12,163 bases of DNA, taken from positions 1 to 12,163 of the forward strand of contig NZ_CALTUR010000054.1 in NCBI RefSeq assembly GCF_943912555.1. The letters run 5' to 3'. This DNA comes from an uncultured Streptococcus sp. (lineage in GTDB: Bacteria > Bacillota > Bacilli > Lactobacillales > Streptococcaceae). Made by a program: the position numbers and the translations under genes. The notes under the pieces were generated by a model that was given only the letters and a program-made list of their open reading frames with translations, was not told the DNA's origin and did no database searches. Shown here piece by piece: positions 1-5,583 of the stretch; within the stretch, counting starts at the first letter, position 1; every line of letters begins with the position of its first letter.

Positions 1-31
1 GATGGAATGATTAATTTTTTTAAAAAAGCTA

Positions 32-60
32 TTGACTAAATAAAACACGAGTTGTATAAT
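32..60 (+). promoter_or_regulatory. sigma-A promoter of aliB
   Basis: The -35 hexamer TTGACT (32-37) and the perfect -10 hexamer TATAAT (55-60) are separated by 17 bp, so this is a near-consensus housekeeping promoter. The start would lie near 67, leaving a leader of about 25 bases before the AGGAGG ribosome site (79-84) and the ATG at 93. An AT-rich dyad at 13-27 just upstream weakly resembles a CodY box (see findings). Confidence 0.85.
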
Positions 61-92
61 AAGACAAATATTTAAATCAGGAGGTTCTGGAG

Positions 93-2051
93 ATGAAAAA
101 GTCTAAAGCCAAGTATGCAGCACTTGCAGGTGTCGTGTTAAGTGCAGGTATTTTATTAAGCGCGTGTGGAAATTCTAGCACAGCGTCAAAAACATATAAC
201 TATGTTTATACTAGTGATCCATCTAGTTTGAACTATCTAGCAGAAAACCGTGCAACGACCAATGATATTGTGACCAATCTGGTAGATGGGCTCATGGAAA
301 ATGACCAATATGGAAATTATGTTCCATCTTTGGCTGAGGATTGGAGTGTTTCTCAAGACGGTTTGACCTATACCTACAAACTGCGTAAAGATGCTAAATG
401 GTATACTGCAGATGGAGATGAATATGCTCCTGTAACTGCCCAAGATTTTGTCACTGGTTTGAAATATGCGGCTGATAAAAAATCAGAAGCCTTGTACTTA
501 GTGCAAGAATCCGTTGCTGGTTTAGATGATTATATCACTGGTAAAACAAGCGACTTTTCAACTGTCGGAGTCAAGGCACTTGATGACCAAACAGTTCAAT
601 ATACCTTGACACGACCAGAACCTTACTGGAACTCAAAAACAACCTCAACCATTCTCTTCCCAGTCAATGCAGATTTCTTGAAATCAAAAGGAGATGATTT
701 TGGGAAGGTAGACCCATCTAGCATTTTGTACAATGGACCTTTCTTGATGAAATCCTTTGTTTCAAAATCTGTTATCGAATTCAAGAAAAATCCTAACTAC
801 TGGGATACCAAAAATGTCTTTGTAGATGATGTGAAATTGGCTTATTATGATGGTAGTGATCAAGATGCACTGGCTCGTAACTTTGTCGAGGGGGCATACA
901 GTTATGCTCGTCTCTATCCAAACAGTTCAAGTTTTGAAGGGATTAAAGAGAAGAATAAGGATAATATCATTTATAGCTTGCAAGATGCTACTTCTTACTT
1001 CTTAAACTTCAACTTGGATAGAAAATCTTATAAATTTACTTCTAAGACAAGTGATGCTGAGAAGAAATCGACTCAAGAAGCAGTTCTCAATAAAAACTTC
1101 CGTCAAGCCATTAACTTTGCCTATGATCGTACAGCCTACGGGGCTCAATCTCAGGGAGAAGAGGGTGCAACTAAGATTTTGCGTAACTTGGTTGTTCCTC
1201 CAAACTTCGTAAGTATCAACGGAAAAGACTTTGGTGAAGTAGTAGCCTCTAAGATGGTCAATTATGGTAAAGAATGGCAAGGAATCAACTTTGCGGATGC
1301 TCAGGATCCATATTACAATGCTGAAAAAGCTAAAGCCAAATTTGCTGAGGCTAAGAAAGAACTCCAAGCTAAAGGAGTTCAATTCCCTATCCACTTGGAC
1401 ATGACAGTTGACCAAGCTGCTAAAAAGAATGTCCAAGAGGCAAATTCTATGAAGCAATCTATTGAAGCAGCCTTAGGTGCAGAAAATGTTGTAATTGATA
1501 TTCAACAACTTTCTACTGAAGATTATGAGAATACAAGCTATTTGGCTCAAACAGCAGCTCAGAAGGACTATGATCTTTACAATGGTGGTTGGAGTGCAGA
1601 CTATCAAGATCCTTCAACCTATCTTGATATCTTTAATGTCAAGAGCGGTGGAACGCTACGAGACTTAGGCCTAGAGCCTGGGGAAGCTAATGACAAGGCC
1701 AAGGCTGTTGGACTAGATGTCTACACTCAAATGTTGGAAGAAGCTAACAAGGAACAAGATCTTGCGAAACGCTATGAAAAGTATGCTGAGATCCAAGCTT
1801 GGTTGGTAGATAGCTCTCTAGCGATTCCAAATATTTCTAAGGGTGGAACACCAACATTGAGAAAAACAGTTCCTTTCTCTTCACCATATTCACTAGCTGG
1901 TAATAAAGGTATCGAATCATATAAATACCTCAAAGTACAAGATAAGACAGTCACAAAAGATGAATATGAAAAAGCTAAAGAAAAATGGCTGAAAGAAAAA
2001 GAAGAATCCAATAAAAAAGCCCAAGAAGAATTGGCAAAACATGTCAAATAA
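93..2051 (+). CDS. aliB: AliB, oligopeptide-binding lipoprotein of the Ami/Ali uptake system
   Basis: Extracellular peptide-binding lipoprotein (SBP_bac_5 family) that captures oligopeptides and passes them to the AmiCDEF ABC permease. Residues 1-24 form a signal peptide: KKSKAK basic start, hydrophobic core, then lipobox L22-S23-A24 before the lipidated C25. A serine/threonine-rich linker follows, then the two-lobed binding fold to about residue 605. The last 35 residues are a lysine/glutamate-rich helix. The length of 652 residues is typical of AliA/AliB/AmiA. Of the three paralogues it matches AliB best from memory, including the CGNSSTASKTYNYVY start and the EESNKKAQEELAKHVK end. The start is fixed by AGGAGG (79-84) eight bases upstream of ATG. 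It stands alone between its own promoter and terminator; no permease genes adjoin it, as expected for an orphan receptor. Paralogue choice is from recall; the family is certain. Confidence 0.93.
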   Translation: MKKSKAKYAALAGVVLSAGILLSACGNSSTASKTYNYVYTSDPSSLNYLAENRATTNDIVTNLVDGLMENDQYGNYVPSLAEDWSVSQDGLTYTYKLRKDAKWYTADGDEYAPVTAQDFVTGLKYAADKKSEALYLVQESVAGLDDYITGKTSDFSTVGVKALDDQTVQYTLTRPEPYWNSKTTSTILFPVNADFLKSKGDDFGKVDPSSILYNGPFLMKSFVSKSVIEFKKNPNYWDTKNVFVDDVKLAYYDGSDQDALARNFVEGAYSYARLYPNSSSFEGIKEKNKDNIIYSLQDATSYFLNFNLDRKSYKFTSKTSDAEKKSTQEAVLNKNFRQAINFAYDRTAYGAQSQGEEGATKILRNLVVPPNFVSINGKDFGEVVASKMVNYGKEWQGINFADAQDPYYNAEKAKAKFAEAKKELQAKGVQFPIHLDMTVDQAAKKNVQEANSMKQSIEAALGAENVVIDIQQLSTEDYENTSYLAQTAAQKDYDLYNGGWSADYQDPSTYLDIFNVKSGGTLRDLGLEPGEANDKAKAVGLDVYTQMLEEANKEQDLAKRYEKYAEIQAWLVDSSLAIPNISKGGTPTLRKTVPFSSPYSLAGNKGIESYKYLKVQDKTVTKDEYEKAKEKWLKEKEESNKKAQEELAKHVK

Positions 2052-2063
2052 GGATTTTTCAAG

Positions 2064-2100
2064 AAAAACGATGGTTTCGAAAGAAGCTGTCGTTTTTATA
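2064..2100 (+). terminator. Rho-independent terminator of aliB
   Basis: Arms 2064-2078 and 2083-2097 pair over 15 bp with three G-U wobbles and close on a GAAA tetraloop (2079-2082). The 3' arm ends in CGTTTTT, giving the U-tract. It begins 13 bases after the aliB stop. The 5' arm starts with AAAAA, so it may also work on the opposite strand, though no gene there needs it. Confidence 0.9.
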
Positions 2101-2120
2101 TAGAATAACGTTAAATTTAG

Positions 2121-2138
2121 ATTAAAAACGCTTACATT
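2121..2138 (+). promoter_or_regulatory. cre-like site (CcpA operator candidate)
   Basis: The sequence ATTAAAAACGCTTACATT matches the Gram-positive catabolite-responsive consensus WWTGNAARCGNWWNCAWW at every position except the fourth, which is A instead of G. It directly abuts the -35 region of the next promoter, a place where CcpA bound to HPr-Ser-P normally affects initiation. The match is seen in the sequence; CcpA binding and the sign of the effect are inferred. Confidence 0.5.
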
Positions 2139-2139
2139 T

Positions 2140-2169
2140 TTAGATTATTTATTGAATTTATGTTATAAT
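2140..2169 (+). promoter_or_regulatory. extended -10 promoter for the leader and PH-like gene
   Basis: TGTTATAAT (2161-2169) contains a perfect -10 hexamer (2164-2169) preceded by the TGn extension. The -35 position (about 2140-2146, TTAGATT) is poor, which extended -10 promoters tolerate. Transcription would begin near 2176, giving a leader of about 190 bases before the ATG at 2366. Confidence 0.65.
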
Positions 2170-2190
2170 AAATATGATAAAAGAGTGAAA

Positions 2191-2332
2191 AGTTGCTTTC
2201 GAAAGCCTCTTCCAGTGTTAATTGAAGTATGCACATGCTAGGGTAATGTTATAGGAGGGATGTCGTCTACTGGAAAAGTAAGATAAAACGCAACTAATGA
2301 TAAGTTCTTCTTTTATGTGAAGAGTTCTTATC
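2191..2332 (+). ncRNA. structured leader or small RNA, family unknown
   Basis: This fills most of the 314-base gap between aliB and the next gene. Visible pairing: a closing helix AGTTGC (2191-2196) with GCAACT (2290-2295), extendable by TTT/AAA around a bulged C; inside it TTCCAGT (2210-2216) with ACTGGAA (2269-2275), leaving a 52-base apical region; then a second hairpin of 12 bp with a two-base bulge (2299-2310 with 2319-2332, eight-base loop). No U-tract follows the second hairpin directly, so a leader read into the downstream gene is more likely than an independent terminated RNA. CTTTCGAAAG (2196-2205) could form an alternative hairpin competing with the closing helix. I see no T-box, SAM, purine or preQ1 signature, and no CiaR repeat, so it is not an obvious csRNA. 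It has no convincing reading frame. It could be a 6S-like or other unrecognised RNA. Confidence 0.35.
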
Positions 2333-2365
2333 TGCCTATTTAGTGATTTTTATGGAGGTATCATC

Positions 2366-2821
2366 ATGGGCGCTATTATGGAGTTTGCAACAGAAAAACA
2401 GATTGCATCATTTCTCTCAACTTGTCATATTGAAGGGCAAAAGAATTTTCTGATGACTTTTAAGAAAAAGACATGGTTGAAATCCTTTATTGATTTCTTC
2501 ATTGTAGGAGGAGCCTACTATGTTCAGTCGAGTGTGAAGCCTAAGATTCTGGCATTCACACCTAAGGGGATTTTCTTGATGGACATCAGTGATATAACTG
2601 AGAATCGTTCTAATCACGTCGTAGAGATGCCTTGGAATCAAGTTAAAGATTTTACTTATAAGATAATCTTGAATACAGTTAGGCTGAACTGGCACTATCA
2701 AAATGAAGACTATATTTTTTCTGTGGATGTTGGTCAGATTAGTCAGCATGTGGGCCAATATCAATTTAACAAAGGGCATTATGACTATTTATCCCAACAG
2801 GATTTCTTTCAGTCAAAGTAA
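2366..2821 (+). CDS. small cytoplasmic protein with a bacterial PH-like fold (predicted)
   Basis: A 151-residue protein of unknown function. It lacks a signal peptide and a convincing membrane helix; residues 37-52 are hydrophobic but short and include charged neighbours. Residues about 25-130 alternate beta-like stretches in a pattern that recalls the bacterial pleckstrin-homology (YokE/bPH) group: a lysine-rich segment, then KILAFTPKGIFLMDISD, MPWNQVKDFTYK, and a final strand YIFSVDVG. Such domains often occur in proteins with no assigned reaction. The start is supported by GGAGG (2354-2358) seven bases before ATG. It is monocistronic, behind an extended -10 promoter, a cre-like site and a structured leader, and is closed by its own terminator. 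The fold assignment is by eye only; that the gene is real is well supported by its ribosome site and flanking signals. Confidence 0.75.
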   Translation: MGAIMEFATEKQIASFLSTCHIEGQKNFLMTFKKKTWLKSFIDFFIVGGAYYVQSSVKPKILAFTPKGIFLMDISDITENRSNHVVEMPWNQVKDFTYKIILNTVRLNWHYQNEDYIFSVDVGQISQHVGQYQFNKGHYDYLSQQDFFQSK

Positions 2822-2841
2822 ACTCTAGCAATCATCGTCAC

Positions 2842-2874
2842 AAAAGAATCTGGAAGCTTTTCTGGATTCTTTTT
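2842..2874 (+). terminator. Rho-independent terminator after the PH-like gene
   Basis: Arms 2842-2855 and 2860-2873 pair over 14 bp (two G-U pairs) around a GCTT loop. The 3' arm runs into TTCTTTTT. It starts 20 bases after the stop codon and ends 16 bases before the BOX element. Confidence 0.88.
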
Positions 2875-2889
2875 AGCTTTACTAGCTAA

Positions 2890-3127
2890 TACTCAATGAA
2901 AATCAAAGAGCAAACTAGGAAGCTAGCCGCAAGCTGCTCAAAACACGGTTTTGAGGTTATGGATAGAACTGACGAAGTCAGCTCAAAACACTGTTTTGAG
3001 GTTGTAGATAAGACTGACGAAGTCAGCTCAAAACACTGTTTTGAGGTTGTGGATAGAACTGACGAAGTCAGTAACATATATACGGTAAGGCGACGCTGAC
3101 GTGGTTTGAAGAGATTTTCGAAGAGTA
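2890..3127 (-). repeat. BOX element, boxA1-boxB3-boxC1 arrangement
   Basis: A 238-bp interspersed repeat of the pneumococcus/mitis BOX family, read from right to left. BoxA is about 3071-3127 and contains TACGGTAAGGCGACGCTGACG, which matches the core of the widely used BOX-A1R primer apart from one base. Three 45-bp boxB units follow (3026-3070, 2981-3025, 2936-2980), then boxC at about 2890-2935. The ends are near-inverted: TACTCAATGAAAATC on the left and GATTTTCGAAGAGTA on the right, flanked by TA. BOX elements are non-coding, fold into stable RNA hairpins and are thought to be mobilised in trans. The element lies between a terminator and the metB regulatory region. The exact borders of the A, B and C modules are conventional. 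Confidence 0.9.
2936..3070 (-). repeat. three tandem 45-bp boxB units
   Basis: Each unit contains two dyads: CTCAAAACAnTGTTTTGAG (19 bases, near-perfect palindrome) and CTGACGAAGTCAG (5-bp arms around GAA). Units 2 and 3 differ from each other at about three positions. Unit 1 differs slightly more (for example ACGGT for ACTGT, GGTTATGG for GGTTGTGG). BoxB copy number is the variable part of BOX elements, so this array is a likely site of length variation between strains. Confidence 0.88.
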
Positions 3128-3133
3128 TGAGTC

Positions 3134-3150
3134 TATAGTTTAAAACTATA
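3134..3150 (+). promoter_or_regulatory. Met-box, MetR/MtaR operator of metB-patB
   Basis: TATAGTTTAAAACTATA is a perfect match to the streptococcal Met-box consensus TATAGTTTNAAACTATA, recognised by the LysR-family methionine regulator MetR (MtaR). Its centre at 3142 is about 65 bp upstream of the start inferred from the extended -10 at 3192-3200, the usual spacing for activation by a LysR protein. It lies 6 bp after the end of the BOX element. The match is direct; the regulator itself is not in this window. Confidence 0.85.
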
Positions 3151-3191
3151 ACCAGCTCTTGAAAAGAAGAAAATGAGTTGATGAAAATAAG

Positions 3192-3200
3192 TGGTACAAT
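3192..3200 (+). promoter_or_regulatory. extended -10 promoter of metB
   Basis: TGGTACAAT gives a TGn extension and -10 hexamer TACAAT (3195-3200). There is no good -35 at 17 bp spacing (AATGAG at 3172-3177), as expected for a promoter that depends on an activator. TTGAAA at 3159-3164 is too far upstream to be its -35. The predicted start is near 3207. Confidence 0.6.
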
Positions 3201-3226
3201 AGTTACTATAGATTTGGAGGAATTGT

Positions 3227-4321
3227 ATGAGCAAGGAATTACACATTAACACAATTTTGGCCCAAGCGGGTATCAAGTCAGATGAAGCGACAGGAGCTTT
3301 GGTGACACCGATTCATTTTTCAACGACCTATCAGCATCCAGAGTTTGGTCAGTCTACTGGTTTTGACTATACACGCACTAAAAACCCAACTCGCAGCAAG
3401 GCTGAAGAAGTCTTGGCGGCTATCGAGTCAGCAGACTATGCCCTAGCGACTAGCTCAGGTATGTCAGCTATTGTACTGGCCTTTAGCGTCTTTCCAGTAG
3501 GAAGTAAGGTTTTGGCAGTGCGTGACCTTTACGGTGGTTCTTTCCGCTGGTTCAATCAAGTGGAGCAGGAAGGACGTTTCCAGTTTACCTATGCCAATAC
3601 AGAAGAAGAGTTGATTGCCGAGTTGGAGAAGGATGTGGATGTTCTCTATATTGAAACACCAACCAATCCTTTAATGTTGGAATTTGATATCGAAAAACTA
3701 GCAAAATTGGCTCATGCTAAGGGTGCCAAAGTGGTGGTGGACAATACCTTCTACAGTCCTATCTACCAACGTCCGATTGAAGATGGAGCGGATATCGTTC
3801 TCCATTCAGCAACCAAGTATCTAGCAGGCCACAATGATGTCTTGGCTGGAGTGGTTGTGACCAATAGTTTAGAACTATACGAGAAGCTTTTTTACAATCT
3901 CAATACGACAGGGGCAGTCTTATCACCATTTGACAGTTATCAATTGATTCGTGGTCTCAAGACCTTGTCTCTTCGTATGGAACGCTCAACAGCCAATGCC
4001 CAAGAAGTGGTTACTTTTTTGAAGGATTCTCCAGCAGTCAAGGAAGTTCTCTATACTGGTCGTGGGGGCATGATTTCCTTTAAAGTAGCGGATGAAACAC
4101 GCATTCCGCATATCTTGAACAGTCTCAAGGTCTTCTCTTTTGCGGAAAGTTTGGGTGGAGTGGAGAGTCTCATTACTTATCCAACGACACAAACTCATGC
4201 TGATATTCCAGCAGAAGTGCGCCATTCTTATGGTTTGACAGATGACCTCTTGCGCTTGTCGATTGGGATTGAAGATGCTAGGGATTTGATTGCAGATTTG
4301 CGTCAAGCCTTGGAAGGATAA
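3227..4321 (+). CDS. metB: cystathionine gamma-synthase/lyase family PLP enzyme
   Basis: Cytosolic Cys/Met-metabolism PLP enzyme that most likely joins an activated homoserine to cysteine to give cystathionine for methionine synthesis. Family marks, in order: Y48-T-R50 (phosphate contact from the neighbouring subunit), SSGMSA at 76-81, Y102 in DLYGG (stacks on PLP), ETPTNP at 143-148, D172 in VVDNTF (PLP ring nitrogen), K197 in HSATKYLAGHNDVLAG (Schiff-base lysine), and R343 in LLRLSIGIED (substrate carboxylate). GGAGG (3216-3220) sits six bases before ATG. At 364 residues it is shorter than the usual 375-400; the loop around 276-280 appears reduced. It precedes patB by 7 bp and lies behind a Met-box, which favours a methionine role. 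Gamma-lyase or O-acetylhomoserine sulfhydrylase activity cannot be excluded from sequence alone. Confidence 0.9.
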   Translation: MSKELHINTILAQAGIKSDEATGALVTPIHFSTTYQHPEFGQSTGFDYTRTKNPTRSKAEEVLAAIESADYALATSSGMSAIVLAFSVFPVGSKVLAVRDLYGGSFRWFNQVEQEGRFQFTYANTEEELIAELEKDVDVLYIETPTNPLMLEFDIEKLAKLAHAKGAKVVVDNTFYSPIYQRPIEDGADIVLHSATKYLAGHNDVLAGVVVTNSLELYEKLFYNLNTTGAVLSPFDSYQLIRGLKTLSLRMERSTANAQEVVTFLKDSPAVKEVLYTGRGGMISFKVADETRIPHILNSLKVFSFAESLGGVESLITYPTTQTHADIPAEVRHSYGLTDDLLRLSIGIEDARDLIADLRQALEG

Positions 4322-4328
4322 GACAAAG

Positions 4329-5495
4329 ATGGGAAAATATGATTTTACAAGCCTGCCCAATCGTTTAGGTCACCATACCTATAAATGGAAAGAGGCAGAA
4401 ACGGATAGCGAAGTCTTACCAGCTTGGATAGCGGATATGGATTTTGTAGTCTTGCCTGAAATCCGCCAAGCCGTGCAAACTTATGCGGATCAATTGGTTT
4501 ATGGTTATACCTATGCCAGTGAAGAGTTAATCAAGGAAGTTCAAAAGTGGGAAGCTACACAACATGGGTATCACTTTGACAAAGAAGCTCTTGTCTTTAT
4601 CGAGGGTGTGGTACCGGCCATCTCAACAGCTATTCAAGCCTTTACAAAAGAAGGTGAGGCAGTTTTGATTAACACGCCTGTCTATCCACCTTTTGCTCGC
4701 AGTGTCAAGTTGAACAATCGCAGATTGATCACCAATTCTTTGGTGGAAAGGGATGGTCTGTTTGAGATTGACTTTGACCAACTTGAGAAGGATTTGGTGG
4801 AAGAGGATGTCAAACTTTACATTCTCTGCAATCCTCATAATCCTGGTGGACGTGTGTGGGAAAAAGAAGTCTTGGAAAAAATTGGCCAACTATGCCAAAA
4901 ACACGGTGTTTTGCTAGTTTCAGATGAGATTCACCAAGATTTGGCCCTCTTTGGTCACAAGCATCATTCCTTCAATACTATTAACCCTGACTTTAAAGCA
5001 TTTGCAATCGTCTTGAGCAGTGCCACTAAAACTTTTAATATTGCTGGGACAAAAAATTCCTATGCAGTTATTGAAAATCCTAAGTTGAGACTGGCTTACC
5101 AGAAACGCCAGTTGGCCAATAATCAGCATGAAATTTCAGGTTTGGGTTATTTGGCGACAGAAGCTGCCTATTGCTATGGGAAGGATTGGTTAGAGGAACT
5201 CAAGCAAGTTTTTGAAGACCATATCAATTATGTGGTGGATTTATTTGGAAAAGAGACTAAAATCAAGGTCATGAAACCGCAAGGAACCTACTTGATTTGG
5301 CTTGATTTTTCAGCCTATGACCTGACTGATGAAAAATTACAAGAGCTGTTGAGAAATGAAGCCAAGGTTATCCTCAATCGTGGTTTGGATTTTGGGGAGG
5401 AAGGAAGTCTCCATGCCCGTCTCAATGTAGCCATGCCTAAATCTCTGCTGCAAGAAGTTTGTCAGCGAATTGTGACGATTTTTGCCAAACTTTAA
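4329..5495 (+). CDS. patB: PatB/MalY-type cystathionine beta-lyase (C-S lyase)
   Basis: Fold-type I aminotransferase-like enzyme that cleaves cystathionine (and often cysteine) at the C-S bond, giving homocysteine, pyruvate and ammonia; in oral streptococci such enzymes also release H2S. The protein is 388 residues from the ATG at 4329. Motifs: PAWIADMDF at 31-39 (typical of PatB/MalY), YGYT at 58-61, Y119 in TPVYPPF, CNPHNPGGR at 168-175 with N171, D199 in VSDEIH (PLP nitrogen), K234 in SSATKTFNIAG (PLP lysine), and R364 in HARLNVAMP (substrate carboxylate). The frame stays open back to an ATG at 4290 inside metB, but 4329 is preferred: the GGAAGG at the end of metB serves as ribosome site and MGKYDFTSLPNR is the family's usual N-terminus. 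It is co-transcribed with metB; together they form the transsulfuration route to homocysteine. Confidence 0.9.
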   Translation: MGKYDFTSLPNRLGHHTYKWKEAETDSEVLPAWIADMDFVVLPEIRQAVQTYADQLVYGYTYASEELIKEVQKWEATQHGYHFDKEALVFIEGVVPAISTAIQAFTKEGEAVLINTPVYPPFARSVKLNNRRLITNSLVERDGLFEIDFDQLEKDLVEEDVKLYILCNPHNPGGRVWEKEVLEKIGQLCQKHGVLLVSDEIHQDLALFGHKHHSFNTINPDFKAFAIVLSSATKTFNIAGTKNSYAVIENPKLRLAYQKRQLANNQHEISGLGYLATEAAYCYGKDWLEELKQVFEDHINYVVDLFGKETKIKVMKPQGTYLIWLDFSAYDLTDEKLQELLRNEAKVILNRGLDFGEEGSLHARLNVAMPKSLLQEVCQRIVTIFAKL

Positions 5496-5500
5496 AATCC

Positions 5501-5539
5501 AGCCTTCTAGGAGAAAAGTCTTCCTAGGGGGCTATTTTC
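5501..5539 (+). terminator. Rho-independent terminator of metB-patB
   Basis: AGCCTTCTAGG (5501-5511) pairs with CCTAGGGGGCT (5523-5533) over 11 bp with two G-U pairs, followed by ATTTTC. It starts 5 bases after the patB stop. The U-tract is short, so some readthrough into the helicase gene is possible. Confidence 0.75.
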
Positions 5540-5549
5540 GTAGGGAATA

Positions 5550-5558
5550 TGGTATAAT
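5550..5558 (+). promoter_or_regulatory. extended -10 promoter of the SNF2 gene
   Basis: TGGTATAAT has the TGn extension and a perfect TATAAT (5553-5558). The -35 position falls inside the preceding terminator stem and is not consensus. The start near 5565 would leave a leader of only about 20 bases with a modest ribosome site (AGGTAAG, 5574-5580) before ATG 5584. Confidence 0.65.
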
Positions 5559-5583
5559 AAAAGGATAAGGTACAGGTAAGAAT

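Noticed and set aside
1002..1457. Minus-strand open frame of 151 codons inside aliB
   Set aside because: It is a shadow of a well-supported gene on the opposite strand, with no ribosome site or recognisable family. The other antisense frames in metB, patB, the SNF2 gene, murC and the acetyltransferase genes are rejected likewise.
2260..2286. Short leader peptide MSSTGKVR after AGGAGGG
   Set aside because: The purine run AGGAGGG overlaps the ATG, leaving almost no spacing, and the frame has only eight codons. It could be revisited if the leader is shown to be translated.
2299..2332. Rho-independent terminator of a free small RNA
   Set aside because: The hairpin is good but is followed by TGCCTATTTAG with no immediate U-tract, so it was kept as part of the leader and not called a terminator.
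2896..3099. 67-codon open frame with repeated SSKHCFEVV..TDEV units
   Set aside because: It lies entirely within the BOX element. The repeats in the peptide are the 45-bp boxB units, which are a multiple of three and so stay open. There is no ribosome site. The frame on the other strand (2886-3077) is rejected for the same reason.
2890..3127. RUP element or CRISPR array
   Set aside because: The core TACGGTAAGGCGACGCTGACG and the 45-bp unit identify BOX. The units are directly adjacent with no spacers, so it is not CRISPR, and RUP has a different body.
4290..4328. Upstream ATG extending patB by 13 codons into metB
   Set aside because: The added residues (MQICVKPWKDKTK) are metB sequence out of frame, and the family N-terminus and ribosome site fit the ATG at 4329.
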